Part shown: positions 1-6,601 of the stretch, in pieces
How the letters are laid out: each line of letters starts with the position of its first letter
Position numbering within the stretch: position 1 is the first letter of the stretch
NCBI GenBank assembly: GCA_947178115.1
Contig: CAMWXF010000085.1
Location: forward strand, 1 to 7,119
Direction: 5' to 3'
DNA from: an uncultured Lachnospiraceae bacterium
GTDB taxonomy: Bacteria > Bacillota > Clostridia > Lachnospirales > Lachnospiraceae
Length of the DNA stretch: 7,119 nt
Made by a program: the position numbers and the translations under genes
Notes under the pieces: model-generated
Database searches by the model: none
What the model was told of the DNA's origin: nothing
What the model saw: only the letters and a program-made list of their open reading frames with translations

Positions 1-383
1 CTGTCACATATGATGCCTGTCATTTTTTTCATCTCTTCTTCTGCCGCACCGCACCGCCTCTGATAAGCGATAATGGCCGGCAGAAAGTAGGATACCATAT
101 ACAGGTTCATATTCAACTGCAATTCTTCTCTCTTCGTCCTTCCTTTGATACATTCCTGCATGTGCTGTACCTTATCTGTAAGGCAATCCGCCACTTGCAT
201 ATAAGCCTGCTCCCTGTCCAGCGTATCTTCATTCCACTCCGTCGCAAAAGCACACCATACGGAAACATTCTCTTCCAGATATTTCTCAAAGGATGTCGCA
301 TAAATCTCTTTTCTAAACTCGGAAATCCGCTCTGCCGCCTGATCCAACATGCCGGCAATCTGATCCAAATGCATATTATTCAT
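1..383 (-). CDS. Hypothetical helical protein, 3' end outside the window
   Basis: I do not recognise this protein. 127 codons are visible, beginning MNNMHLDQIAGMLDQAAERI, and the frame stays open to the left edge, so the C-terminus is missing. The visible part looks soluble and mostly alpha-helical, rich in Glu, Gln, Met and Ala, with aromatic clusters (VWCAFATEW near residues 41-49, YMVSYFLPAIIAY near 95-107) and a few scattered cysteines. There is no signal peptide or clear membrane span. Three in-frame ATGs lie at 389, 383 and 374. I chose 383 because AGGAG at 395-391 sits seven bases upstream of it, whereas it is only one base from the ATG at 389. The gene begins 24 bases after the yebC stop, so it is probably co-transcribed with yebC, but that placement does not reveal a function. 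An overlapping 81-codon frame at 358-113 is a shadow of this gene. Confidence 0.7.
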   Translation of the reverse strand, partial: MNNMHLDQIAGMLDQAAERISEFRKEIYATSFEKYLEENVSVWCAFATEWNEDTLDREQAYMQVADCLTDKVQHMQECIKGRTKREELQLNMNLYMVSYFLPAIIAYQRRCGAAEEEMKKMTGIICD

Positions 384-390
384 TTGCATT

Positions 391-395
391 CTCCT
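391..395 (-). promoter_or_regulatory. Shine-Dalgarno AGGAG selecting the start at 383
   Basis: On the minus strand AGGAG is followed by seven bases and then ATG at 383. The in-frame ATG at 389 is only one base away, too close for normal initiation, and the one at 374 is farther than usual. The site therefore decides the start of the downstream hypothetical gene. Confidence 0.65.
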
Positions 396-407
396 GCTCT
401 TTGCCAA

Positions 408-1136
408 TTACTCATCCCAGTTATGATACACCGCCTGCACATCATCGTCGTCTTCCAGTAAATCGAGAGTTCTCTGTAAATTTTTGATTGCTGTCTCGTC
501 TGTCAGTTCCACCCAGTTCTGAGGAATCATGGTAACCTCTGAGGATACCGGTATGACACCTGCTTCCTTTAATGCAGCATCCACTTCACTCCATTGATCG
601 GGATCCGTATATATTTCAAAACAATCCTCCTCTTCCTCGAAATCTTCCGCACCCGCATCCAGTGCCAGCATCATCAGATCATCCGCTTCCATATCGCACT
701 CTTCCTTATCGATAATGATCTGACCCTTCTTATCAAACATGAAGGATACACATCCGGGTGTTCCGACATTGCCCTGTCCTTTTGTAAAAGCGCTCCGTAC
801 ATTTGCCGCCGTTCTGTTCTGATTATCAGTCAAAGCATCCACAATAATCGCTATGCCGTTTGGTCCGTATCCCTCATATGTCACATACTTATAGTTGACG
901 TTACCGCCCTCGCCTGCGGCTTTCTTGATGCCCCTGTCAATGGTATCGTTAGGCATATTGTTTGCCTTCGCTTTGGCAATGACCTGTGCCAGCTTGAAAT
1001 TATTGGCCGGATCCGGTCCGCCCTCCTTCACTGCAACGGCGATCTCTCTCCCGATAATCGTAAAGATCTTGCCCTTGGCAGCATCGTTTTTCTCCTTTTT
1101 ATGTTTAATATTCGCAAATTTAGAATGTCCTGACAT
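408..1136 (-). CDS. yebC: YebC/TACO1-family translation-associated protein
   Basis: This is a full-length 242-residue member of the YebC/TACO1 family, within the usual 235-250 range. The family was long annotated as a transcriptional regulator; later work on bacterial members and mitochondrial TACO1 links it to the ribosome and to translation of difficult, proline-rich stretches. The N-terminal signature is MSGHSKFANIKHKK, with Phe where most members have Trp (HSKW). It is followed by the conserved stretches GKIFTIIGREI, AKANNMPNDTIDRGIKKA, YEGYGPNGIAIIVDALTDN, NRTAANVRSAF and GCVSFMFDKKG (about residues 124-134). The C-terminal half is strongly acidic (AEDFEEEEDCFEI, LDLLEDDDDVQAV), which is normal for the family. 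The start has a good ribosome site, AAGGAG at 1150-1145, eight bases before the ATG. It lies 45 bases after the CorC-type gene and is probably co-transcribed with it. Family identity is secure; the precise substrates here are unknown. Confidence 0.96.
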   Translation of the reverse strand: MSGHSKFANIKHKKEKNDAAKGKIFTIIGREIAVAVKEGGPDPANNFKLAQVIAKAKANNMPNDTIDRGIKKAAGEGGNVNYKYVTYEGYGPNGIAIIVDALTDNQNRTAANVRSAFTKGQGNVGTPGCVSFMFDKKGQIIIDKEECDMEADDLMMLALDAGAEDFEEEEDCFEIYTDPDQWSEVDAALKEAGVIPVSSEVTMIPQNWVELTDETAIKNLQRTLDLLEDDDDVQAVYHNWDE

Positions 1137-1181
1137 TTCATACTCTCCTTTGTCTTCTTATTTTTTTATGTTCCGGCTCGT

Positions 1182-2549
1182 TCATTCCGTTACTTCAGGC
1201 GATTTCGGACACGCCAGCACCGTCTGGATCATACGGTCTTTCACTTCCAGAATACGGAACATATAACCTTCATAGTCAAACTCGAAATCCTCTCCCTCTT
1301 CCGGAATATGTTCCAGTCTGGATATTACAAATCCATTGACCGTATCAAAGGGTTCCTCTTCAAAGCTGATTCCAAGCTGTTCCTCCAGCTCTTCCAACGG
1401 CATTTTGCCTTGGATAACATACTCGTCCGTTCCGCTCCTACTGATATAGCTGGCCTCCTCATCGTACTCATCCTCGATGTTTCCGACGATTTCCTCCAGA
1501 ATATCTTCCAGCGCCACAAGTCCCGCCGTCTGCCCATACTCGTCAATCACGATGACCATCTGGATCTTCTCCGTCTGCATCACCCTGAACAGATCGTCTA
1601 TCTTTCTCTTCTCCGTTATAAACCGCGGTTCCCGCAAAAGCCCCTTGATCTTGCCGATTGGCTTATTCTTCATCCTGTCATTCATCTGCATGCGCATGAC
1701 GTCTTTCAGGTGCAGAATGCCTACGATATGGTCGATCGTGCCGTCATAGACCGGAAAACGACTGTTGTGCGCATCCACAATAAACGCTGCCGCCTCCTGC
1801 AATGTCATCGTACACTCGATCCCGATCATATTATTTCTATTGATCATGATATCCTTGGCTTCTTTATCGCCATACTCAAAGATATTGCTGATCATCTCTG
1901 CCTCATTGGCATGAAGTATTCCCTGTTCATGACCTTCATTGACCATGGACAGTATTTCCTCCTCCGTGACATCCGACTTATCACCCGACGCATTAATACC
2001 GAACAGCCGTAAGATTCCGTTCGCCGTCATCGAGATCATCGCTGTCAAAGGAGACACCACCCGTACATAATAATAGATTGGTGTGACAAAAAGCCCAATC
2101 CATCTGTCCGGATTACGCGCTGCGCTTTTCTTAGGTATGGATATACCGAACGTTAACACTATGTACAGAAGAAACAGTGTGACCAATATTGCCGTAAGTA
2201 TAGCAAACAATGTGATCTGCCATTCGGCCAGAGTCCCTATGTTATAAACCGCCGCCCGATAGACAATATATCCGAAGTAACTGTTCAGGCGGTATAAATA
2301 CAAGGCTCCCATCAATAAATTGACCGTCACGGCCCCCAGTTGGATTGCACCGGTATATTGCGCATGATGTTCTGTCAGATAAGTAAGCCGAAGCTGCTTT
2401 GCACTGAGCCTGCCGGACTCTTCTTTCTCCGTCTCTTCCTTATCCGCACCTTTCATATTGCTAAGTGCAGAACCAAAACCGTAAAATAACATTTCAAGCA
2501 GCAGTAGCAGAATAAACCATACTATACTGCCCGAGACACCGTCATCCAT
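1182..2549 (-). CDS. HlyC/CorC (CNNM-like) CBS-domain membrane protein, divergent membrane domain
   Basis: This 455-residue protein has the three-part HlyC/CorC layout. An N-terminal DUF21-like membrane domain covers about residues 1-190, with hydrophobic segments near 8-27, 67-86, 112-136 and 150-183. A CBS pair follows (about 228-355), with KDIMINR, SRFPVYDGTIDHIVGILHLKDVM and DEYGQTAGLVALEDILEEIV, which is the family hallmark. A CorC_HlyC domain (about 370-447) closes the protein. Relatives are implicated in Mg2+ efflux or metal homeostasis, with CBS domains binding adenine nucleotides at the cytoplasmic face. The CBS and C-terminal parts are canonical, but the membrane domain is not: the usual FFSASETAL-type helix reads LFYGFGSAL, and the GELVPK-type motif reads FGISIPKKS, so both conserved acidic residues are absent. 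Transport cannot be assumed. A promoter lies upstream at 2621-2593, and a purine-rich GGAAGGG site ends nine bases before the ATG. The name haemolysin is historical; nothing here shows haemolytic activity. Confidence 0.9.
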   Translation of the reverse strand: MDDGVSGSIVWFILLLLLEMLFYGFGSALSNMKGADKEETEKEESGRLSAKQLRLTYLTEHHAQYTGAIQLGAVTVNLLMGALYLYRLNSYFGYIVYRAAVYNIGTLAEWQITLFAILTAILVTLFLLYIVLTFGISIPKKSAARNPDRWIGLFVTPIYYYVRVVSPLTAMISMTANGILRLFGINASGDKSDVTEEEILSMVNEGHEQGILHANEAEMISNIFEYGDKEAKDIMINRNNMIGIECTMTLQEAAAFIVDAHNSRFPVYDGTIDHIVGILHLKDVMRMQMNDRMKNKPIGKIKGLLREPRFITEKRKIDDLFRVMQTEKIQMVIVIDEYGQTAGLVALEDILEEIVGNIEDEYDEEASYISRSGTDEYVIQGKMPLEELEEQLGISFEEEPFDTVNGFVISRLEHIPEEGEDFEFDYEGYMFRILEVKDRMIQTVLACPKSPEVTE

Positions 2550-2584
2550 ATTTTGAATCCCTTCCTTTATAATTGATATTATTC

Positions 2585-2601
2585 TGTTCTATAATATAAC
2601 A
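2585..2601 (-). promoter_or_regulatory. Dyad overlapping the -10 box, possible operator
   Basis: The 17-base minus-strand sequence TGTTATATTATAGAACA is an imperfect palindrome about a central base: seven of its eight base pairs are complementary (TGTT with AACA, TAT with ATA; one A/G mismatch). It covers the -10 box and the predicted start point, where a repressor would block RNA polymerase. The TTGTT..AACA arms recall Rex operators (TTGTTAA, four bases, TTAACAA), and rex is in the same cluster, but the arms here are one base farther apart. AT-rich -10 regions are often partly palindromic by chance, so the operator role is inference. Confidence 0.3.
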
Positions 2602-2621
2602 AGGAATGGAACCCGTGTCAA
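2593..2621 (-). promoter_or_regulatory. SigA-type extended -10 promoter for the CorC-type gene and yebC
   Basis: Read on the minus strand, a perfect -35 box TTGACA (2621-2616) is followed by a 17-base spacer and a -10 box TATATT (2598-2593), one mismatch from consensus, preceded by the extended -10 element TG plus one base. Transcription should start near 2586, giving a leader of roughly 37 bases before the ATG at 2549 that includes the GGAAGGG ribosome site. It is the best promoter in the window, so the CorC-type gene and the genes after it probably have their own transcript besides any read-through from mazF. Confidence 0.8.
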
Positions 2622-2634
2622 ATTTAAGTCAGTC

Positions 2635-2982
2635 TTATGTATTTAACTCGAGGCTGACCATCAATCCATTATTCACTACCTGCATAATATCCTGATCAAG
2701 ATGACATATCCTGTCCTTTAAACGTTTCTTATCGATCGTCCGCAGCTGTTCCAGCAGAATAACAGAATCTTTTACCATATCATATTTGCTGGCATTCAGT
2801 TCAATATGCGTAGGCAGCTTTGCCTTATTCATCTTTGAAGTGATCGCGGCACAGATCACCGTCGGACTATGCTTGTTCCCGATGTCATTCTGTATGATCA
2901 GCACCGGTCTGATACCTCCCTGTTCGGAACCGATCACCGGTCTTAAATCCGCGTAATAGATATCTCCTCTTTTCATTATCAT
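2635..2982 (-). CDS. mazF: MazF/EndoA-type endoribonuclease without an adjacent antitoxin
   Basis: This 115-residue protein is full length and closely matches the Bacillus EndoA/NdoA toxin across its length: [29 protein letters not shown] (about 18-33), [10 protein letters not shown] (39-48), [27 protein letters not shown]. The family cleaves single-stranded mRNA at short specific sequences. Arg25 and Thr48, the catalytic positions known from EndoA, are present, so the enzyme is probably active; its cleavage sequence cannot be read from this window. I keep the start at 2982 (MIMKRGD) because it aligns with the MIVKRGD start of EndoA and AGGA lies five bases upstream; the ATG at 2976 is an alternative. 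It follows alr by 106 bases, as in many Firmicutes, but the usual antitoxin gene between them is missing. I see no clear promoter of its own, so it probably depends on the upstream operon transcript. Confidence 0.95.
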   Translation of the reverse strand: MIMKRGDIYYADLRPVIGSEQGGIRPVLIIQNDIGNKHSPTVICAAITSKMNKAKLPTHIELNASKYDMVKDSVILLEQLRTIDKKRLKDRICHLDQDIMQVVNNGLMVSLELNT

Positions 2983-3088
2983 ACACTTCCTTATATTATC
3001 CTTATACTAATATTTCCAACAATAGTATTGCCGGTTTCTCTAAGGGTATACATGATAATTAACTGAAACAGGAACAATTTATGATGAC
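2983..3088 (-). other. AT-rich alr-mazF spacer with a weak hairpin and no antitoxin gene
   Basis: These 106 bases contain no reading frame large enough for a MazE/EndoAI antitoxin (about 90 codons). On the minus strand, CCGGCAA at 3034-3028 can pair with TTGTTGG at 3022-3016 around a five-base loop, giving seven pairs of which two are G-U. No T-run follows, so it is unlikely to be an intrinsic terminator; it might affect mRNA processing. Near mazF there are TATAAG and GATAAT hexamers, but without a convincing -35 box at the right distance, and they would start transcription almost at the ribosome site. Confidence 0.5.
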
Positions 3089-4270
3089 CTACAGATAGTC
3101 TTCGTAATAGTCCTTGGTTGCCGTAATCCGACCGTTTTTCAAGTAAACTCTGGGTATCCGCTTCCCGAGATCACAGGCGAGCTCATAATTGAATCTGCCC
3201 GATAATTCTCCCAGCTCTTCCATAGTGATCTGTTCTTTACCGTCCATTCCGATCAGCGTCACTTCGTCGCCTTCCGCCGCCTCCGGTATCTCCTCCACGC
3301 TGACCATGAACTGATCCATACAGACCCTGCCGAGAATCGGCGCTCTCCGACCGCGAATCAGCACATAACCTTTACCGGACAATCCTCTCGGATATCCATC
3401 CCCATACCCTACCGGTATCGTCGCAATGCGCATCCGCTTCTGTGTCACATAAGTACCGCCGTAACTGACCGGCACCCCGTCTTCCACTTCCTTGATATAT
3501 ACAATATGGCTTTTTAAGGACAACACCGGCTGCAGATTCACGATATCCCGTGATACCTCCGGCGAAGGCCATAACCCATACAATGTAATTCCCGCTCTGA
3601 CTACATCCATATCCGCCTCACGGATCTCAATCAGCCCCGCGCTGTTGGCACAGTGCTTCACGGGAATACGGTAACCTGATTCTTTTTCCACCAGATTCAT
3701 AAAATCACGTATCTGCTTAAGCTGTTCCATTGCCGCCGTCTTATCACGCTCATCCGCCCTCGCGAAATGGGTAAACATCCCTTCCAGTTCAACACCTTCC
3801 GTGTGCAGCATTTTATCCACAAAGGCAAGACCGCTTTCATCCGGTCTGATCCCCACCCTTGTCATTCCGGTATCAACCTTCACGTGCACTTTCGCACTTT
3901 TGCCGAGTCTGCGTGCACATGCCGCCAACTCGTCAACGGTATCCTCCCGAAATACTGCGGGCCGTATATCCTGTCGAATCAGATCCTCATAACAATAGGG
4001 AAAAGTATATCCCAGGATAAGGATCGGTTTCCCAAGTCCCGCATGACGCAATATCAGCGCTTCCTCCGCAGTCGCCACCGCATAGCCGAATACATAATCC
4101 ATTTTCTCCAATTCACGCCCAATCTGTACCGCCCCATGCCCATAACCGTCCGTCTTAATGACGCCGATCATTTTCGTATGTGCAGAAAGATTTCCGTGCA
4201 TCTGTTCCATATTATAACAGACCGCGTCCAGATCTATCGCAGCGTAGACTCTTTGGTAATTTTCTTTCAT
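3089..4270 (-). CDS. alr: Alanine racemase
   Basis: This PLP-dependent enzyme interconverts L- and D-alanine and supplies D-Ala for peptidoglycan in the cytoplasm. At 393 residues it has normal length, with an N-terminal TIM barrel (about 1-245) and a C-terminal beta domain. The PLP lysine is Lys39 in VIKTDGYGHG. Lys131 in VHVKVDTGMTRVGI matches the carbamylated lysine of the Geobacillus enzyme. Arg225 in RAGITLYG is the residue that faces the PLP ring nitrogen. The second catalytic base is Tyr270 in SYGGTY, and the substrate-site MDQ motif is at 318-320. All catalytic positions are intact. The start at 4270 lies five bases after the nnr stop, and its GGAG ribosome site sits within the last nnr codons, eight bases before the ATG, which suggests translational coupling. 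An nnr-alr-mazF order is common in Firmicutes. The TDG in the lysine motif differs slightly from the more usual ADA or ANA. Confidence 0.97.
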   Translation of the reverse strand: MKENYQRVYAAIDLDAVCYNMEQMHGNLSAHTKMIGVIKTDGYGHGAVQIGRELEKMDYVFGYAVATAEEALILRHAGLGKPILILGYTFPYCYEDLIRQDIRPAVFREDTVDELAACARRLGKSAKVHVKVDTGMTRVGIRPDESGLAFVDKMLHTEGVELEGMFTHFARADERDKTAAMEQLKQIRDFMNLVEKESGYRIPVKHCANSAGLIEIREADMDVVRAGITLYGLWPSPEVSRDIVNLQPVLSLKSHIVYIKEVEDGVPVSYGGTYVTQKRMRIATIPVGYGDGYPRGLSGKGYVLIRGRRAPILGRVCMDQFMVSVEEIPEAAEGDEVTLIGMDGKEQITMEELGELSGRFNYELACDLGKRIPRVYLKNGRITATKDYYEDYL

Positions 4271-4275
4271 GTCTC

Positions 4276-5826
4276 TTACTCCATTCCGTCCTGTTGCAGC
4301 AGGATCACATCCCTAATCCGTTCTATCATATCCGTGGCCGTCATGGACACGTTTGTTTCCCGCTCTGCCGCCAGATCACCTGCAATACCGTGAAGATATA
4401 CTCCCGCCACCGCCGCATCCATCCCCTGCATTCCCTGCGCCAGCAATCCCGTTACCATGCCTGCCAGCACATCACCTGAACCTGCCGTAGCCATTCCGTC
4501 ATTACCTGTGGTATTCAGATATCCCTTCCGTTCTCCATGCCCGGCTACCACGGTACGCACATCCTTACAGACAACTGTGCACTGCAGTCTGTCGCTAAGC
4601 TGAATCGGATAGTCTGTCAGATGCTCTTTGGTCTGCGCGGTCGTACATCCATACAATCTCGCAAACTCTCCCAGGTGCGGGGTGAGAATAACAGTCCTTC
4701 CCCGACTGCCCTGTTCTGCCAAATTATCCTGTAACCCTTGATCCTGCGCCAGAAGATTCAAGCCATCCGCATCGATGACTAGCGGCATACTGCTCTTAAG
4801 AATACTGAATCGAAGCAGTTCCTGCGCCTGTTTTCCCATACCGATGCCCGGACCGATCAGGATACAGTCTGCCCAGTTCTCCGCCTCCTTAAGTCCCTGC
4901 GTAAACATCTCCTCCTGTTCGGACGTAACATCACCCGTATAGGTAAGCAGCATGGCTTCCGGTACAAACTGCTGCAGCGCTTCTCTGTTCTCCGCCGCCG
5001 TAATTACCTTCACCATACCTGTTCCGATTCGAAACGCACTCTTTGCCGCCATCATGGCGGCCCCTGCAATCTGATCGTTTCCCGCAACAATAAGCGCCTT
5101 GCCGAATGTTCCCTTATTGCCGTCAGGCCTTCGCACCGGAAGCACACTGTCATGCCGCCCTATATAGGTATACCAATACGGTTCCTCACCGAGAAAACTG
5201 CGTTCGTCTATCCCCATATTTCCGCATACCAGCATACCGGTATATTCCGCTCCCGGATACAGGATCTGTCCGACCTTACGAAATCCGTAGGTCACGGTTA
5301 GATCAGCCTTCACGGCACATCCCATGATCTCCCCTGTATCGACACGAATCCCCGACGGAATATCCACGCTGCATACATAGGCGCATCTTCGGTTGATCCA
5401 CTCTATGGCCTCCGCGTAAACTCCCGCTACGGGCCTTGACAAACCGATTCCCAATATCGCATCTATCACTATATCATATTCACCATTCTGTATTGTGCTA
5501 AAAACCTGCGCCTCATATTCCCGCAAAATCTCGATCTGCCTAGCCGTCTCTGCCGAATACCGGTCTTCATCGTCCAACATAATAAAGGTTACTTCATATC
5601 CTTGCAGCATAAATAACCTTCCCACTGCCAGACCATCCCCGCCGTTGTTGCCTCCTCCCGCTATAACCGCCACTCTGCATGGGGATTTACCGTACACGCG
5701 CCTGATTTCCTCTACTGTCACAAGGGCCGCCCGCTCCATAAGCAGCAGCGCCGGAATCCGGTACTTCTCTATCGTGTTACTGTCATAACGCTTCATCTCG
5801 GAAGCGGTCACTAAATACTGCCTCAT
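4276..5826 (-). CDS. nnr: Bifunctional NAD(P)HX epimerase / ADP-dependent dehydratase
   Basis: This fused repair enzyme restores NADH and NADPH that have become hydrated. The N-terminal YjeF_N domain (about 1-210) interconverts the R and S epimers of NAD(P)HX; the C-terminal ribokinase-like domain (about 225-510) dehydrates the S form using ADP. In the first domain I see GGGNNGGDG (57-65), Asp122 in DAILGIG as the catalytic acid, and VDIPSG (154-159), which contributes the cation site. In the second I see NKGTFGKALIVAGN, AAKSAFRIGTGMVKV, GPGIG, VIDADGLNLLA, ILTPHLGEFARL and the nucleotide/catalytic loop TAGSGDVLAGM with Asp452. The protein is 516 residues, usual for the fusion. I start it at ATG 5826 (MRQYLVTASEMKRYD) because GGAG precedes it by six bases after the following AA, and because family members begin this way; the frame extends to a TTG at 5877, but that has no ribosome site. 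It is tightly coupled to alr. Confidence 0.96.
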   Translation of the reverse strand: MRQYLVTASEMKRYDSNTIEKYRIPALLLMERAALVTVEEIRRVYGKSPCRVAVIAGGGNNGGDGLAVGRLFMLQGYEVTFIMLDDEDRYSAETARQIEILREYEAQVFSTIQNGEYDIVIDAILGIGLSRPVAGVYAEAIEWINRRCAYVCSVDIPSGIRVDTGEIMGCAVKADLTVTYGFRKVGQILYPGAEYTGMLVCGNMGIDERSFLGEEPYWYTYIGRHDSVLPVRRPDGNKGTFGKALIVAGNDQIAGAAMMAAKSAFRIGTGMVKVITAAENREALQQFVPEAMLLTYTGDVTSEQEEMFTQGLKEAENWADCILIGPGIGMGKQAQELLRFSILKSSMPLVIDADGLNLLAQDQGLQDNLAEQGSRGRTVILTPHLGEFARLYGCTTAQTKEHLTDYPIQLSDRLQCTVVCKDVRTVVAGHGERKGYLNTTGNDGMATAGSGDVLAGMVTGLLAQGMQGMDAAVAGVYLHGIAGDLAAERETNVSMTATDMIERIRDVILLQQDGME

Positions 5827-5830
5827 ACAC

Positions 5831-5837
5831 TTCTCCA
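5831..5837 (-). promoter_or_regulatory. Shine-Dalgarno TGGAGAA selecting the nnr start at 5826
   Basis: On the minus strand TGGAGAA is followed by four bases (GTGT) and ATG at 5826, so the GGAG core ends six bases from the start codon. The open frame extends 17 codons farther to a TTG at 5877, which lacks any purine-rich site. This motif therefore fixes the shorter 516-residue protein. Confidence 0.75.
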
Positions 5838-5898
5838 TTCCGCCTGTCACGACCACCTGCAGGCATACTTTCCCCAACGCAAGGGAAGCGTCAAAATC

Positions 5899-6591
5899 TC
5901 ATGATTTCAACGCATCCTCATCGTCACCTTTGTTTTCATCCGAATCATCATTCTTGTCATCCGGCTCTTTCTTGTTACCGTACTTCTCCTTCGGATCATA
6001 TTTCATATCAAAAATCTCTATAACATCCGCCCCGAAGATATCATGCATATAGGAGTACAACAGATGATTCATCGCCTCTTTCTCCTGCTTGCGCACGACC
6101 TTTTTCTTCAATTCTCTCCGGATACCGTTGATCCATTCATTGATCTCTTCCAGTTCCTTCGTATTTTTCTGCAGTTTATGATAACATACCTCCATCGTGG
6201 CAAGCATCAGCTTATGATTCAAGTGGTTAATCTGCCTGGGAAGTTCCAACATCTCCTCCTCGCAGGCCTCTATCTTCTCGTTGCAGGCTGTGACAGTTTC
6301 CCTGCACTCTTCCATCTTTTTTTCCAATTTTTTGGAAGGTGCTTTCCCCATCTCGTCCGCAAGCACTACGATCTCGTCCATCTTTGCCTTCTTCAGCTTT
6401 TTGATCTCACGGCTTTCCTCATTGACTTTAGCCTGACGCTTGAGCAATTTATTCATTTCGCTTTCCATACGCTTGATCTCTGTGCTGTATTCCTTCTGCG
6501 TAAAAAGCTTATGCCATTTATTATCCAGCGTGAGAATCGGGATTTTCTTCCCGGACAGCGCTGGTTCAAATATTTCGTCTGTTCTGGACAT
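5899..6591 (-). CDS. Hypothetical coiled-coil protein between rex and nnr
   Basis: I do not recognise a family with known function. The 230-residue protein has no signal peptide or membrane span. After a short N-terminal segment (about 1-33) there is a first charged coiled coil (about 36-80) with core residues at heptad spacing (39, 46, 53, 60 and 42, 49, 56, 63), then a probable break at KAPSKK (83-88). A second coiled coil (about 89-117) follows, with Met/Val/Ile/Met at 93, 100, 107, 114 and Cys/Cys/Cys/Leu at 96, 103, 110, 117. A third helical part runs to about 185 (MHDIFGADVIEIFDM), and the C-terminus (about 195-230) is a disordered-looking Lys/Asp/Glu-rich tail. It starts 45 bases after the rex stop, with AGAGG about ten bases before the ATG, supplied by the last of three tandem repeats. 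Co-transcription with rex is likely. A scaffold or redox-sensitive oligomer is conceivable but unproven. Confidence 0.85.
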   Translation of the reverse strand: MSRTDEIFEPALSGKKIPILTLDNKWHKLFTQKEYSTEIKRMESEMNKLLKRQAKVNEESREIKKLKKAKMDEIVVLADEMGKAPSKKLEKKMEECRETVTACNEKIEACEEEMLELPRQINHLNHKLMLATMEVCYHKLQKNTKELEEINEWINGIRRELKKKVVRKQEKEAMNHLLYSYMHDIFGADVIEIFDMKYDPKEKYGNKKEPDDKNDDSDENKGDDEDALKS

Positions 6592-6601
6592 ATATTCACT
6601 G

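Noticed and set aside
113..358. 81-codon minus-strand frame near the left edge
   Set aside because: It overlaps the better-supported gene starting at 383, has no ribosome site, and its Arg-rich composition looks like an out-of-frame shadow.
594..1133. 179-codon plus-strand frame opposite yebC
   Set aside because: Lies fully antisense to a clear YebC gene and shows no recognisable domain.
1308..2012. 234-codon plus-strand frame opposite the CorC-type gene
   Set aside because: Shadow of the CBS/CorC coding strand, with an Ile/Leu/His-rich product and no motif.
2584..2602. Calling the dyad a definite Rex operator
   Set aside because: The arms are one base farther apart than in the TTGTTAA-N4-TTAACAA consensus and one inner pair is mismatched; kept only as a possible operator.
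3016..3034. Hairpin after alr as an intrinsic terminator
   Set aside because: Seven pairs including two G-U and no following T-run; too weak to call a terminator.
3767..4393. 208-codon plus-strand frame across the alr-nnr junction
   Set aside because: Antisense to two strongly supported enzymes; no supporting start signal.
5827..5877. N-terminal extension of nnr by 17 codons to a TTG start
   Set aside because: The TTG has no ribosome site, the extension is not typical of the family, and ATG 5826 has GGAG at proper spacing.
5865..5894. Possible promoter before nnr: TTGACG with an AAGTAT about 18 bases downstream
   Set aside because: The -35 is good, but the -10 matches only three of six bases, so it is not supported without transcript data.
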